From Deltaproteobacteria bacterium (lineage in GTDB: Bacteria; Desulfobacterota; DAOWOC01), in contig DAOWOC010000003.1 of the NCBI GenBank assembly GCA_030642225.1, forward strand, positions 1 through 13,326: a stretch of DNA of 13,326 nt, given 5' to 3'. The position numbers and the translations under genes are program-made. Positions 1-9,249 of the stretch are shown in pieces; positions within the stretch are counted from its first letter, which is position 1, and every line of letters starts with the position of its first letter. The notes below the pieces were generated by a model. That model had not been told where the DNA came from. It made no database searches and saw only the letters and a list, made by a program, of their open reading frames with translations.

Positions 1-342
<342 letters not shown>

Positions 343-358
343 AAAAAATCATATTTTA

Positions 359-475
359 TTTGGTAGTGATGGCGAGAAGGCAACACTTGTACCCATTCCG
401 AACACAAAAGTTAAGTTTCTCAGCGCCGATGGTACTGCCGGGGCGGCCCGGTGGGAGAGTAGGACACTGCCAATC
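359..475 (+). rRNA. rrf: 5S ribosomal RNA
   Basis: The terminal helix is visible: TTGGTAGT at 360-367 pairs with ACTGCCAA at 466-473. Conserved internal blocks include CCATTCCGAACAC and AGCGCCGATGGTACTGC, then GGGAGAGTAGG near the 3' end. About 117 nucleotides, the normal length. It lies directly after 23S and is followed by an intrinsic terminator. The ends are accurate to about two bases. Confidence 0.97.
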
Positions 476-482
476 AAACAGG

Positions 483-517
483 GAAGCCCGTCTTTTTGAA
501 AAAGACGGGCTTCTTTG
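483..517 (+). terminator. Intrinsic terminator of the rRNA operon
   Basis: The arm GAAGCCCGTCTTT (483-495) pairs perfectly with AAAGACGGGCTTC (501-513), leaving a short TTGAA loop, and the stem is followed by TTTG. It starts eight bases after the 5S rRNA and no gene intervenes, so it ends rRNA transcription and leaves the next tRNA to its own promoter. Confidence 0.93.
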
Positions 518-598
518 TTGTTATTATGATTTTAAATAATGTAATGTATCAGGTAGATCTATTTGCAATCTCAGCCTGATATAGATAAAAGTTGAATT

Positions 599-632
599 CT
601 TATTAATCTTACTACCTGAACTTATTAATCTT
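599..632 (+). repeat. Paired 12-bp direct repeat upstream of tRNA-Val
   Basis: CTTATTAATCTT occurs exactly at 599-610 and again at 621-632, a 22-bp period or about two helical turns. A consensus-like TTGACA follows at 639-644, but I see no convincing -10 box at normal spacing from it. The placement would suit a regulator site or UP-like element for the tRNA/thrS promoter. Function is inferred; the sequence is AT-rich, so chance repetition is possible. Confidence 0.4.
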
Positions 633-681
633 TTATCCTTGACATGAAAAATCTTATATGGCAGAAAAAATTATTAATAAT

Positions 682-756
682 AGGCACGTAGCTCAGGGGG
701 AGAGCGCTACCCTGACACGGTAGAAGTCGGCGGTTCAAAACCGCCCGTGCCTACCA
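682..756 (+). tRNA. tRNA-Val (anticodon GAC)
   Basis: A complete cloverleaf can be folded by hand. Acceptor AGGCACG (682-688) pairs with CGTGCCT. The D-stem is GCTC/GAGC with a short AGGGGGA loop. The anticodon stem CTACC/GGTAG flanks loop CTGACAC with anticodon GAC at 714-716. The T-stem is GGCGG/CCGCC with loop TTCAAAA. The CCA end is encoded (754-756). GAC reads valine codons GUC/GUU. It sits between the rRNA operon and thrS and may be cotranscribed with thrS, since no terminator is evident between them. Confidence 0.96.
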
Positions 757-835
757 TAATAGTGTAAATAATATGATTTAAATAAAACTACGTGAAATAT
801 TGAGAATTAAAAAATTGTTTGTCAGGGTTTTTTAA

Positions 836-2758
836 GTGCCCTGCCTTGATTTTGGTGTTTTAATGGGACAGATAAAAGTAAAGCTGCATGATGGTTCTGA
901 AATTAATGTTGACGAAGAGTGCAGGATTGAAAGTGTTTTAAACAATCCAAATAAATTTATAGCTGCAAAGTATAATGGTATTCTTGTTGATTTGACATCA
1001 TTAATCACGGAACCAGGACATATACTTGGTGTTTTACCGGATAGTGAAGAAGGCAAAGAAATATTACGTCACAGTGCTTCACATATCATGGCCCAGGCCG
1101 TAATGGAATTATTTCCAGGTATAAAAATTGCTATTGGCCCTGCAATTGAAAACGGATTTTATTATGATTTTGAACGTGCTGAAAGCTTTACACCTGATGA
1201 TCTTGAAGGCATTGAAAAGAGAATGCATGAGATAATTAAAAAGGGTATTCCCTTTGTTCGTGAGGATATCTCAAAAGAACAGGCAATTGAATATTTTAAA
1301 CAGCATGGAGAGATATATAAGCTTGAACTCCTTAAAGATATAGCTGATAATAATGTTTCCATATATAAACAGGGCGATTTTGTTGATCTGTGTCGCGGGC
1401 CTCATATTATCCATACAGGCAAGCTTAAGGCATTTAAACTTCTTTCTGTTGCAGGCGCTTACTGGCGAGGTAATGAAAAGAATCAGATGCTGCAAAGGAT
1501 ATATGGAACAGCTTTCCCTGCATCTAAGGAACTTAAAAAATATCTTAACCATTTAGAAGAGGTTAAGAAGAGAGATCATAGAAAACTTGGGAAAGAGCTT
1601 GATCTTTTTTCATTAAGTGAGGAGGTCGGCGCCGGGATGATTTTATGGCATCCCAAAGGTGCTTTACTGCGTTATGTGTTAGAGGATTTTGAAATCAAAG
1701 AGCATTTGAAAAGGGGCTATCAAAAGGTTGTCGGCCCCCAGCTGTTACGTTCGGAATTATGGAAAAAGTCCGGACATTTTGATCATTATCGCGAAAATAT
1801 GTATTTTTCAGAGATTGATAATCAGTCTTATGGCATAAAGCCAATGAACTGTTTAGCGCATATGCTGATTTATAAAAGTCACATACGTTCATACAGAGAT
1901 TTGCCTATAAGATATTTTGAGCTTGGTAAAGTTCATCGTCATGAAAAATCAGGCGTTTTACACGGGCTCTTGCGTGTTCGGGAATTTACTCAGGATGATG
2001 CACATATTTTATGCACCCCTGAGCAGCTTGACGATGAAATTAAATCAATATTAGATTTAATAAAATATGTAATGGGTATCTTTGGCTTTAAATATGAGGT
2101 TGAGATCAGTACGCGGCCGGAACATTCGATAGGAAGTGATGAGGATTGGGAAAAGGCTACCAATGCACTTAAAAATGCCATGGAAGAATCAGATACCGGA
2201 TATGATATTAATGAGGGTGACGGGGCTTTTTATGGCCCTAAAATTGATTTTAAACTTAAAGATGCTTTGGATCGTAAATGGCAGTGTGCTACTATACAAT
2301 GTGACTTTACATTACCGGAAAGATTTAACCTTAGTTATGTGGGGCAGGATGGTGCAAAGCACAGACCTGTAATGTTGCACAGGGTTATTTTGGGCGCTAT
2401 TGAAAGGTTTATCGGCATTCTGATTGAACATTATGCAGGGGCTTTTCCTGTATGGCTTTCACCTGTTCAGGTTGTGATATTAACGGTTACTGACCGGACA
2501 AATGAATATGCTCAAAATCTTTATCAGAAGCTTATAGATGCTGACATCAGGGTTGAAATTGACATCAGGAATGAAAAACTTGGGCTTAAGGTCCGGGAAG
2601 CGCAATTACAGAAGATTCCTTACATGTTAATTATTGGAGATAAGGAAGTAAGCGAAAAAAGGGTGACATTAAGACGCAGGGATGATAAAAAGCAAAGCGA
2701 ACTAAAGATAGAAGATTTTATAGGGCTTGTAAATAAGGATTGTGAGTTGTATCAATAA
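836..2758 (+). CDS. thrS: Threonyl-tRNA synthetase
   Basis: Class II synthetase that charges tRNA-Thr in the cytoplasm. Numbering is from the GTG at 836 (640 aa). A TGS domain lies at about 12-72. The editing domain has HxxxH at His79/His83 and CRGPH at Cys186/His190. The catalytic core has the presumed zinc ligands Cys339 (KPMNC), His390 (QDDAH) and His515 (MLHR), and an anticodon-binding domain starts near 538. Length is normal and every key residue is present. The start is uncertain. GTG 836 has AGGG eight bases upstream. ATG 863 gives [12 protein letters not shown], which matches the usual family N-terminus better but has a weak Shine-Dalgarno. KPMNCLAH departs from the usual KPMNCPGH/PAH. 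It heads the thrS-infC-rpmI-rplT cluster. Confidence 0.97.
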   Translation: MPCLDFGVLMGQIKVKLHDGSEINVDEECRIESVLNNPNKFIAAKYNGILVDLTSLITEPGHILGVLPDSEEGKEILRHSASHIMAQAVMELFPGIKIAIGPAIENGFYYDFERAESFTPDDLEGIEKRMHEIIKKGIPFVREDISKEQAIEYFKQHGEIYKLELLKDIADNNVSIYKQGDFVDLCRGPHIIHTGKLKAFKLLSVAGAYWRGNEKNQMLQRIYGTAFPASKELKKYLNHLEEVKKRDHRKLGKELDLFSLSEEVGAGMILWHPKGALLRYVLEDFEIKEHLKRGYQKVVGPQLLRSELWKKSGHFDHYRENMYFSEIDNQSYGIKPMNCLAHMLIYKSHIRSYRDLPIRYFELGKVHRHEKSGVLHGLLRVREFTQDDAHILCTPEQLDDEIKSILDLIKYVMGIFGFKYEVEISTRPEHSIGSDEDWEKATNALKNAMEESDTGYDINEGDGAFYGPKIDFKLKDALDRKWQCATIQCDFTLPERFNLSYVGQDGAKHRPVMLHRVILGAIERFIGILIEHYAGAFPVWLSPVQVVILTVTDRTNEYAQNLYQKLIDADIRVEIDIRNEKLGLKVREAQLQKIPYMLIIGDKEVSEKRVTLRRRDDKKQSELKIEDFIGLVNKDCELYQ

Positions 2759-2853
2759 TAATAAAATTAAAGATAAACGACTTTTTGCAAAGGCGTAAAT
2801 AATAGATTGTGCTGTTGGGGTATTTAGATAAGACTTTATTACTATTTTAACAT

Positions 2854-2868
2854 GGAGGTTTAGTCATA
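2854..2868 (+). promoter_or_regulatory. Shine-Dalgarno and AUA initiation site of infC
   Basis: GGAGG at 2854-2858, a seven-base spacer and ATA at 2866-2868 form an otherwise ideal initiation region with a non-standard start codon. IF3 discriminates against such codons, so this is the expected site of translational autoregulation. Confidence 0.8.
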
Positions 2869-3381
2869 GCAAAACAACAAAAAGTCAATGTTAATTATGA
2901 AATAAAAGCTTCAGAAGTGAGGCTTGTCGGCCCTAATGGGGAACAACTAGGTATCATGGCCATAAAGGATGCTTTGGAAAAGGCCGAAGAAATAGGGGTT
3001 GATATCGTTGAGGTCGCGGCCAATGCTAACCCGCCTGTTTGTAAAATAATGGATTATGGTAAATTTAAATACGAGCAGAATAAACAACAGCAGGAAGCAA
3101 AAAAGAAGCAGACAATTATTCAGGTTAAAGAGGTCAAAATACGACCAAAGACAGAGGAACATGATTATCAGTTTAAGTTGAGGCATATTGAAAGGTTTTT
3201 GGCTAATAAAAACAGGGTTAAAGTAACGATTATGTTTCGTGGCAGGGAAATAGCTTATCCACAATTAGGTGCTAAAATTCTTGATCGGATTGTAGAAGAA
3301 TTGAAAGATCAGATTAATATTGACAGCCAGCCTAAGATGGAAGGTCGTAATATGATTATGTATATTTCATCGAAGAGTTAA
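2866..3381 (+). CDS. infC: Translation initiation factor IF-3, apparent AUA start
   Basis: IF3 binds the 30S subunit, blocks premature 50S joining and checks the start codon. The 171-residue product has the usual N-domain (EVRLVGPNGEQLGI, then VDIVEVAANANPPVCKIMDYGK), a Lys/Gln-rich linker (EQNKQQQEAKKKQ) and the C-domain (KEVKIRPKTEEHDYQFK through VTIMFRGREI). The first ATG/GTG in frame (GTG 2917) would remove the conserved AKQQKVNVNYEIKASE segment. In-frame ATA at 2866 lies seven bases after a perfect GGAGG (2854-2858), and an upstream TAA at 2848 leaves no standard start between. Rare AUU/AUC/AUA starts are known for infC and allow IF3 to repress its own synthesis. Identity is very secure; the AUA start is strongly supported but inferred. 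Confidence 0.95.
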   Translation: MAKQQKVNVNYEIKASEVRLVGPNGEQLGIMAIKDALEKAEEIGVDIVEVAANANPPVCKIMDYGKFKYEQNKQQQEAKKKQTIIQVKEVKIRPKTEEHDYQFKLRHIERFLANKNRVKVTIMFRGREIAYPQLGAKILDRIVEELKDQINIDSQPKMEGRNMIMYISSKS

Positions 3382-3437
3382 TAATGTCTTTATGTATTTA
3401 ATATGTTTTTTGGAAATATTTTTTAAGGAGTTTATGT

Positions 3438-3635
3438 ATGCCAAAACTTAAAACCAAAAGGGGCGCGGCAAAGCGTTTCAGAAAGACCGGAACAGGAAAA
3501 ATAATCAGGAACAAGGCTTATGCAAGTCATCTTTTGGTAAACAAAAGTCCAACTCAAAAGAGGCGATTAAGAAAGTCATATGTTACTGATCCAACAAATA
3601 TTAAAGCTATTAAAAAAATGCTGCCATATCTATAG
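3438..3635 (+). CDS. rpmI: 50S ribosomal protein L35
   Basis: A 65-residue, very basic protein with the L35 signature [20 protein letters not shown] at its N-terminus and [10 protein letters not shown] just after. Structural component of the 50S subunit. AAGGAG at 3425-3430 is seven bases before the ATG, which fixes the start over an out-of-frame ATG at 3434. It lies between infC and rplT in the classical order. The 56-base infC-rpmI gap is short, and I see no obvious room for the long-range L20-binding pseudoknot known in E. coli. Confidence 0.98.
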   Translation: MPKLKTKRGAAKRFRKTGTGKIIRNKAYASHLLVNKSPTQKRRLRKSYVTDPTNIKAIKKMLPYL

Positions 3636-3660
3636 CAGTTGAAAGAATAAGGAGAGGCTG

Positions 3661-4005
3661 ATGCCAAGAGTAAAAAATGCGGTTAGCTCAAGGAAAAGAA
3701 GAAAAAGAATTCTTAAATTGGCTAAGGGGTATCGCGGGGCGCGCAGTAAATTGATTCGTATTGCAACCGAATCGGTTAATAGGGCGCTTAATTATGCATA
3801 TAGAGATCGCAAGGCTAAAAAAAGAGATTTTAGACGTCTATGGATTATAAGGATTAATGCGGCTGCGAGAATGAATAATATTTCTTACAGTAAACTAATC
3901 AATGGTTTAAAAAAAGCAAATATCGAGCTGGATCGTAAGGTTTTGTCTGAATTGGCTATAAGCGACCCTAATGGATTTTCAAAGATCGTTGAACTTGCCA
4001 GATAA
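3661..4005 (+). CDS. rplT: 50S ribosomal protein L20
   Basis: A 114-residue basic protein starting [20 protein letters not shown], followed by [11 protein letters not shown], the usual L20 N-terminus; the C-terminal half has [12 protein letters not shown] and the globular fold. L20 binds 23S rRNA early in 50S assembly and in several bacteria represses the rpmI-rplT mRNA. AAGGAG at 3649-3654 is six bases before ATG. It starts 25 bases after rpmI and is followed by a hairpin that probably separates the ribosomal genes from pheST. Slightly shorter than the roughly 117-118 residues typical of the family. Confidence 0.98.
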   Translation: MPRVKNAVSSRKRRKRILKLAKGYRGARSKLIRIATESVNRALNYAYRDRKAKKRDFRRLWIIRINAAARMNNISYSKLINGLKKANIELDRKVLSELAISDPNGFSKIVELAR

Positions 4006-4029
4006 ATTTTTTTATATAAGTTTTGCATG

Positions 4030-4057
4030 GGGGCGGTTAAAAAACCGCCCCTATTTT
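4030..4057 (+). terminator. Hairpin terminator or attenuator between rplT and pheS
   Basis: GGGGCGGTT (4030-4038) and AACCGCCCC (4043-4051) form a perfect 9-bp, GC-rich stem around an AAAA loop, followed by TATTTT. The tail is modest and pheS begins only 24 bases later, so partial termination (attenuation) of pheST is as plausible as full termination. I see no Phe-rich leader peptide or T-box upstream. Confidence 0.78.
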
Positions 4058-4081
4058 AATCATTAATCCTGTGAAAATAAT

Positions 4082-5089
4082 ATGATTAAAGAAATTTCAG
4101 AAATTCGTGATGAGGCGCTTCAAAAGATAGCACAAGCAGATGATGCGCAGACACTTAAAGAGATAAAGAGCAATTATCTTGGCCGTAAGGGGAGATTGAC
4201 CCAAATATTAAAGGGGGTTGGCTCTTTAAGCCCGGAAGATAAACCCATAGTAGGTAAATTGGCCAATGAAGTTAAGATTGCAATTGATAATGTCCTTAAA
4301 AATGCAGAAAAAAATATTTTAGAAAAAAAGGATATTATAACCCATGGGATTGATATAACCCTTCCAGGGCGCAGGTTGTCTGCTGGTCACGTACATCCTA
4401 TCACAAGGATATCACGTGAGATATCCCGAATTTTTTCAAGATTAGGTTTTCAGGTAGAGGAAGGCCCTGAAGTTGAGCTTGATTTTTATAATTTTGAGGC
4501 ATTAAATATCCCTAAGGAGCATCCGGCAAGGGATATGCAGGATACTTTTTATATCTCTGATAATATTGTACTTCGCACCCATACATCACCTATTCAGATT
4601 CGCACAATGGAGAAACAGAAACCGCCATTGAAAATAATTGCCCCTGGCAAAACATACAGGTGTGATTCAGATGTAACCCATACCCCAATGTTTCATCAGG
4701 TTGAAGGACTGATGGTTGATAAGGATATAACTTTTGGCGATCTTAAGGGGATACTGACCCTTTTTATCCATCAAATGTTCTACCCTGAAGTCAAACTCAG
4801 GTTCAGACCAAGTTTTTTCCCTTTTACCGAACCCAGTGCAGAGGTTGATATGGCATGTGTTATGTGTAAAGGTAAGGGATGCAGGGTTTGTTCAAATACA
4901 GGCTGGCTTGAGATACTTGGCTGCGGTCTTGTTGACCCCGAGGTCTTTAAGGCCGTTGATTATGACCCTGAAGAATATACAGGTTTTGCGTTTGGAATGG
5001 GTATTGAGCGTATTGCCATGCTAAAGTATGGCATTGATGATTTGCGTCTTTTCTATGATAATGACATAAGATTTTTGAGCCAGTTTTAA
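4082..5089 (+). CDS. pheS: Phenylalanyl-tRNA synthetase, alpha subunit
   Basis: Catalytic subunit of the alpha2-beta2 enzyme that charges tRNA-Phe. The 335-residue protein has an N-terminal coiled-coil tRNA-binding region (about 1-90) and a class II core: THTSP (166-170), motif 2 FRPSFFPFTEPSAEVDM (241-257) and motif 3 GMGIERIAMLKYG (305-317), ending DIRFLSQF as the family does. Four cysteines (259, 262, 267, 270) form a zinc-ribbon-like CxxCKGKGCxxC knuckle found in many bacterial PheS. The ATG at 4082 has no strong Shine-Dalgarno. pheT follows after 45 bases. Confidence 0.98.
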   Translation: MIKEISEIRDEALQKIAQADDAQTLKEIKSNYLGRKGRLTQILKGVGSLSPEDKPIVGKLANEVKIAIDNVLKNAEKNILEKKDIITHGIDITLPGRRLSAGHVHPITRISREISRIFSRLGFQVEEGPEVELDFYNFEALNIPKEHPARDMQDTFYISDNIVLRTHTSPIQIRTMEKQKPPLKIIAPGKTYRCDSDVTHTPMFHQVEGLMVDKDITFGDLKGILTLFIHQMFYPEVKLRFRPSFFPFTEPSAEVDMACVMCKGKGCRVCSNTGWLEILGCGLVDPEVFKAVDYDPEEYTGFAFGMGIERIAMLKYGIDDLRLFYDNDIRFLSQF

Positions 5090-5134
5090 GAAATACATGA
5101 AAATTTTTCAAAATTACAACACAGGTATAAACGC

Positions 5135-7545
5135 ATGATAGTAAGTTTTTCATGGTTGAAACAATATATTGATATATCCATATCTCCGGTTGAATTGAGT
5201 GAATGCCTGACCATGGCAGGGTTGGAAGTCGAGGGCATGGAATATCCGAATAATTTTTTAAAGGATGTGGTTGTTGCAGAGGTAATATCCGCGTGTAAAC
5301 ATAGTAATGCTGATCATCTCATGGTTTGCCAGGTTGATAATGGCATTGAACATGTCAGGTTGTTTGCGGTGCGCCGAATGTCAGGGCCGGCGTCAAATAT
5401 CCATTAGCCTTGCCAGGTGCGACAATGCCCGGTAATATGACTATTTCCAAGTCAAAGTTAAGGGGCGAGGTCTCAAACGGGATGCTTTGTTCAGCAAAAG
5501 AGTTGAATATTAGTGATGATAAATCAGGGATCATGGAACTTGATACTTCATATGAAACAGGTACATCCATATTAAAGGCCATGGACATCTATGAAGTTAT
5601 CTTTGAACTCAGCGTTACCCCTAATCGGCCGGACTGGCTCTCAGTAACAGGAGTTTCGCGGGAGATTTCCGCTCTTTTAAATATCCCGTTTAAAATGCCT
5701 GAAACAGCTGTAAATGAAACAGGAGAGGATATAACCAAATTAACACAGATAACTAATGAAGCGCCTGAATTATGCCAGCGTTATACTGCCCGTATAATTG
5801 AGGGGATAACTGTAAAGTCATCGCCCAAATGGCTTAAAAACCGGCTTGAATCAGTGGGTATAAGGTCTGTAAATAATGTTGTTGATATAACTAACTTTGT
5901 ACTTATGGAATTTGGGCAGCCATTACATGCGTTTGATTTTGATCTTCTCGAAGAACAGCGTATAATAATCAAAAAAGCTGGAAAAGAACTTTTATTTAAT
6001 GCCTTGGATGGGACACAGTACAAACTTGATCCATCAAGCCTTATGATTTGCGATGGTAAAAAATCGGTAGCCCTTGCAGGGATAATGGGGGGTGAAAACA
6101 GCGAGATACATGCTGGCACAACACGGGTGCTTTTAGAAAGCGCATATTTCAATCCTCCTGGTATCAGGAAAACATCAAAGCAGACCGGCATACGTACAGA
6201 ATCGAGTTACAGGTTTGAACGGGGGACAGACCCTGATAGTGTGATTTTGGCCTTGGACCGTGCGGCATGTTTGATCAGCGAATTGGCAGGCGGCAGGATA
6301 GCAAAAGGGATTATAGACAGTTATCCAAACCCGATCCAGCCACCAGTTATATCCCTTTCCACCCTGTCAGTTAATAAAATGCTTGGTCTTAAATTAAGCT
6401 CAAAAGAGATAGTGATTTATCTGCAGGCGCTTGGAATGCGAGTTGATACAGGGGATAAGCAGGATATACTTCTTGTTATCCCCCCTAACTTTCGGCAGGA
6501 TATAAAAAGACCGGTTGATCTTATTGAAGAAGTTGCAAGAATGCATAATTATAATAAAATCCCTATAACATTTCCCACAACCAGGGTTATGGCATCGCCT
6601 CAACATCAGCATCAGAAATTAAGAGAAAGATTGCATCAGAGCATGGTTAGCCTCGGGTTTATGGAGATAATAAATTATTCATTTATCTCAAGAGATTCTC
6701 TTATCAATCTTGGCATTTCTCCTGATTCTGAATTTATAAAGGCAGTAGAAATTAAAAATCCCTTAAGCGAGGATCAGTCAATCATGCGGACTACGCTTGT
6801 ACCTGGGATATTGAACACGATGCTTAGAAATCTTAACCATAAAAATCTTGATTTATCCCTGTTTGAGATTGGAAAGGTTTTTATCCCAACCAGTAATGAA
6901 CTGCCTGATGAAAGAGAAATGCTGATCGCCCTTATAACCGGAAAAAGAAGGAATTTGTCATGGATGGGGAAAAATGATCCTGTGGATTTTTTTGACATTA
7001 AAGGCGCGCTTGAGACCCTTTTTGAACAGATGTCATTGCCAGCACTTGAATTGAAAGAAGATGACAGCATAACATGTTTAAGTGATTCACAAAAAGCTGT
7101 TATTTTAATCAATGGTAACGCTGTTGGTGAAATAGGGATGATATCTAAAAAGGTTAAAGCAGCCTTTGATCTTAAACAGGATGCATTTATTTTTCAGCTT
7201 GACCTGTCAAAATTAATGCCTTTTGCCCTTTTGATCCCAACATTTGAACATATTCTTAAGTTTCCGGCAATAGAGAGGGATATAGCCATTGTTGTTGATG
7301 AACACGTCAAATGGTCAGAAATCCTTGCAGCAATTAAAAAGATTAAAATATTCATTTTGAAAAAAGTGGAACTTTTTGATATATTTAGAGATGCAGAGAA
7401 GGTAGGGCAGGGTAAAAAAAGTATGGCTATAAATTTCTTATTTCGTTCTGAGACAAAGACACTCAATGATAATGAGGTTAATAAATCAATAAATAAAATT
7501 ATTAAAACTCTGTCTAAGGTAATAAATGCAACTTTGAGAGCCTGA
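5135..7545 (+). CDS. pheT: Phenylalanyl-tRNA synthetase, beta subunit (frame broken near 5360)
   Basis: Beta subunit of PheRS: binds tRNA-Phe and edits Tyr-tRNA-Phe. Reading from ATG 5135 ends at a stop at 5405. From 5362 the -1 frame continues the family sequence (VCGAPNVRAGVKYPLALPGA) and stays open to 7545. Restoring one base at 5360-5361 gives 803 residues, the normal length. Composite domains: N-terminal MIVSFSWLKQYIDI, OB-fold tRNA-binding domain about 40-150, B3/B4 editing domain with HAFDFD near 265-270, B5 domain about 400-480, and FDX-ACB domain over the last 95 residues. No classical slippery heptamer is visible. Because pheT is essential, a sequencing error or a very recent mutation is likelier than a dead gene. 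A weak AGG lies nine bases before the ATG. Confidence 0.96.
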
Positions 7546-7546
7546 A

Positions 7547-7906
7547 ATGGGAATTGATGCCAGCCTCATACCAGATAAAGAGTATTTCCGTATTGGCGAG
7601 GTAGCTCGGCTGATAGGGGTTGAAACATATGTGCTTAGATACTGGGAAACAGAATTTAATTCCATAAAGCCTGTAAGACCGTTTTCCAACCAGAGACTTT
7701 ATAAACGCAAAGATGTTGAACTCATTTTGTTGATTCAAGACCTTCTTTACCGGCAGAAATATACAATTGAGGGGGCAAGGGAAAAGATCAGGACATTAAA
7801 TCACCAAACTCAGCCTGCTTACAGGAACATGGACAAAGATAAATTGAAATTTATTGACGAGATCAGGAATGATTTAAATGATCTTAAACAATTTCTTAAA
7901 AAATAG
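7547..7906 (+). CDS. MerR-family transcriptional regulator
   Basis: A 119-residue protein with a MerR winged helix-turn-helix at about 14-80 (YFRIGEVARLIGVETYVLRYWE, then RPFSNQRLYKRKDVELI) and a short charged helix at 93-119 that probably dimerises. There is no C-terminal effector domain and no metal-binding cysteine pair, so it is not a MerR metal sensor; short MerR proteins after pheT are common in delta-type genomes. The ATG begins one base after the pheT stop, with GAGAG upstream, so it is translationally linked to pheT. Its target genes cannot be told from the sequence. Confidence 0.9.
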   Translation: MGIDASLIPDKEYFRIGEVARLIGVETYVLRYWETEFNSIKPVRPFSNQRLYKRKDVELILLIQDLLYRQKYTIEGAREKIRTLNHQTQPAYRNMDKDKLKFIDEIRNDLNDLKQFLKK

Positions 7907-7944
7907 GAGCCTGTTTATAAAACAATTTTATTCTGAATATATTT

Positions 7945-8604
7945 ATGAAAAAAATCAGTGACATACCCGTAAACGAGCGCCCCAGAGAAAAACTTCTTGC
8001 AAGGGGTGCTGAATCGCTTTCAGATAAAGAGCTGCTTGCAGTAATCCTTGGTAAGGGTACGCAAAAAGATGATGTGCTTTCCCTGTCCAATAAAATTATC
8101 AGGATTATAGATCAAAAGGGTATTATGGTTTCAGTTGGTGATCTTATGGAGGTTGACGGCATAGGCCTGGCCAAGGCCGCTCTGATAGCCTCTGCGATTG
8201 AATTTGTAAGGAGGAGGATCAAGCCGGAAGGTCTTAAAATTAAATTCCCAACAGATATTCTCCCATTGCTGAGGCATTATGATGACAGGAAACAGGAACA
8301 TTTTATCTGTATTTCATTGAATGGCGCTAATGAGGTCCTGAATCTCAGGGTAATCACCATAGGGCTTGTCAATAAAAGCCAGGTGCATCCGCGGGAGGTC
8401 TTTGCCGATGTAATCGTTGAAAGGGCATCGTCTATTATTATTGCTCACAATCATCCGTCCGGAAGCCTTACCCCAAGTTCTGAAGACAGGGAAACAACCA
8501 TAAGAATAAAAGACGCTGGAAATATTCTTGGTATAAATCTGCTTGATCATATTATTTTCAATAATAAAGGTTATTACAGTTTTTTGGAAGACAGCGCACT
8601 GTAA
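7945..8604 (+). CDS. radC: RadC family JAB/MPN-domain protein
   Basis: A 219-residue RadC (UPF0758) protein. The N-terminus has the family motif DIPVNERPREKLLARGAESL and a helix-hairpin-helix-like stretch (VGDLMEVDGIGLAKAALIA, about 62-82). The C-terminal JAB1/MPN domain carries a complete JAMM zinc site: Glu118, then His168-x-His170-x7-Ser178-x2-Asp181 (AHNHPSGSLTPSSED). Historically linked to DNA repair, but that role is disputed and the biochemical function is unsettled; the metal site suggests a metalloprotease fold. It is co-directional with the MerR gene after 38 bases. The ATG has no good Shine-Dalgarno, yet the protein starts where the family starts. Confidence 0.94.
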   Translation: MKKISDIPVNERPREKLLARGAESLSDKELLAVILGKGTQKDDVLSLSNKIIRIIDQKGIMVSVGDLMEVDGIGLAKAALIASAIEFVRRRIKPEGLKIKFPTDILPLLRHYDDRKQEHFICISLNGANEVLNLRVITIGLVNKSQVHPREVFADVIVERASSIIIAHNHPSGSLTPSSEDRETTIRIKDAGNILGINLLDHIIFNNKGYYSFLEDSAL

Positions 8605-8800
8605 ACATTAATTACATAGGCAAACTATTTGACTAAAAATTTTATATTTTTATAAAAGGCTCTAAGGATTGCTTGTGCCACTATACGAAGAACAGGAAAG
8701 CCTGTTTATCTGCTTCAATGATTTCAAAGAGTTATAAAAATATCGTACACTTGATTGCCCTATAAAAAACTTTTATGATTTTTTATGCTGATAATTGATT
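8605..8800. other. Convergent intergenic region, no confident gene
   Basis: It lies between the 3' ends of radC (+) and the receiver gene (-). AACAGG (8691-8696) and CCTGTT (8701-8706) form a 6-bp stem with an AAAG loop but no T-run. ATAAAAAA (8762-8769) and TTTTTTAT (8779-8786) form an AT-only dyad that could weakly terminate either strand. A 20-codon frame starts at GTG 8675 after AAGGA and is discussed as a finding. Confidence 0.4.
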
Positions 8801-9202
8801 TTAAATAATTTCTTTTATCATGCGTAAAAATTCTTTAAAATGATATGGTTTTTTAATAAATCCAATGGCTCCTGCCTCAAGACATTGTGAGGCTTTGTCG
8901 TTTTCTATAAACCCGCTTGAGATAATAACCTTAATATTTTTTTTTATTTTTAAAAATTTATTCAGGCAAGTAAATCCATCCATTTCCGGCATACTAAGAT
9001 CCAGAATTATTAAATCAATATTATCCTTTTCTTTATCAAATATTTTTAACGCCTTTTTTCCGCTATCAGCAACAAATACATTGTAGCTATAATTTTCAAG
9101 GATCTCCTGGCATGCTTCCCTGATATAATCTTCATCATCAACAATCATAATAATTTTGCCAATGCCGATGGACTGATCTTTCTTTGTAAATTCTTCATTC
9201 AT
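8801..9202 (-). CDS. Single-domain (CheY-like) response regulator
   Basis: A 133-residue stand-alone receiver domain. The phosphorylation pocket is complete: acidic pair Asp22/Asp23 (IVDDED), phosphoacceptor Asp68 (LILDLSMPEMDG), Ser95/Ser96 in the switch position (VIISSG) and Lys118 before Pro119 (KKP). It has no output domain, so it would act by protein contact or as a phosphotransfer relay. AAAGG about seven bases before the ATG supports the start. It follows the ligase gene in the same direction after 47 bases and is probably cotranscribed with it. No histidine kinase is in the window, so its partner is unknown. Confidence 0.92.
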   Translation of the reverse strand: MNEEFTKKDQSIGIGKIIMIVDDEDYIREACQEILENYSYNVFVADSGKKALKIFDKEKDNIDLIILDLSMPEMDGFTCLNKFLKIKKNIKVIISSGFIENDKASQCLEAGAIGFIKKPYHFKEFLRMIKEII

Positions 9203-9249
9203 TTGAACACCTTTGTAAAATTTTCAATACTTAAAATATTCTATAATTT

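Noticed and set aside
639..681. Complete sigma-70 promoter with TTGACA at 639 for tRNA-Val
   Set aside because: No hexamer like TATAAT occurs 16-18 bases downstream, so only the -35-like box is noted.
2917..3381. infC starting at GTG 2917 (154 residues)
   Set aside because: It drops a conserved N-terminal segment and has no Shine-Dalgarno; the ATA start at 2866 restores both.
5410..7545. A separate gene starting at TTG 5410
   Set aside because: The sequence is the interior of the PheT tRNA-binding domain, continuous with the upstream frame after a one-base correction.
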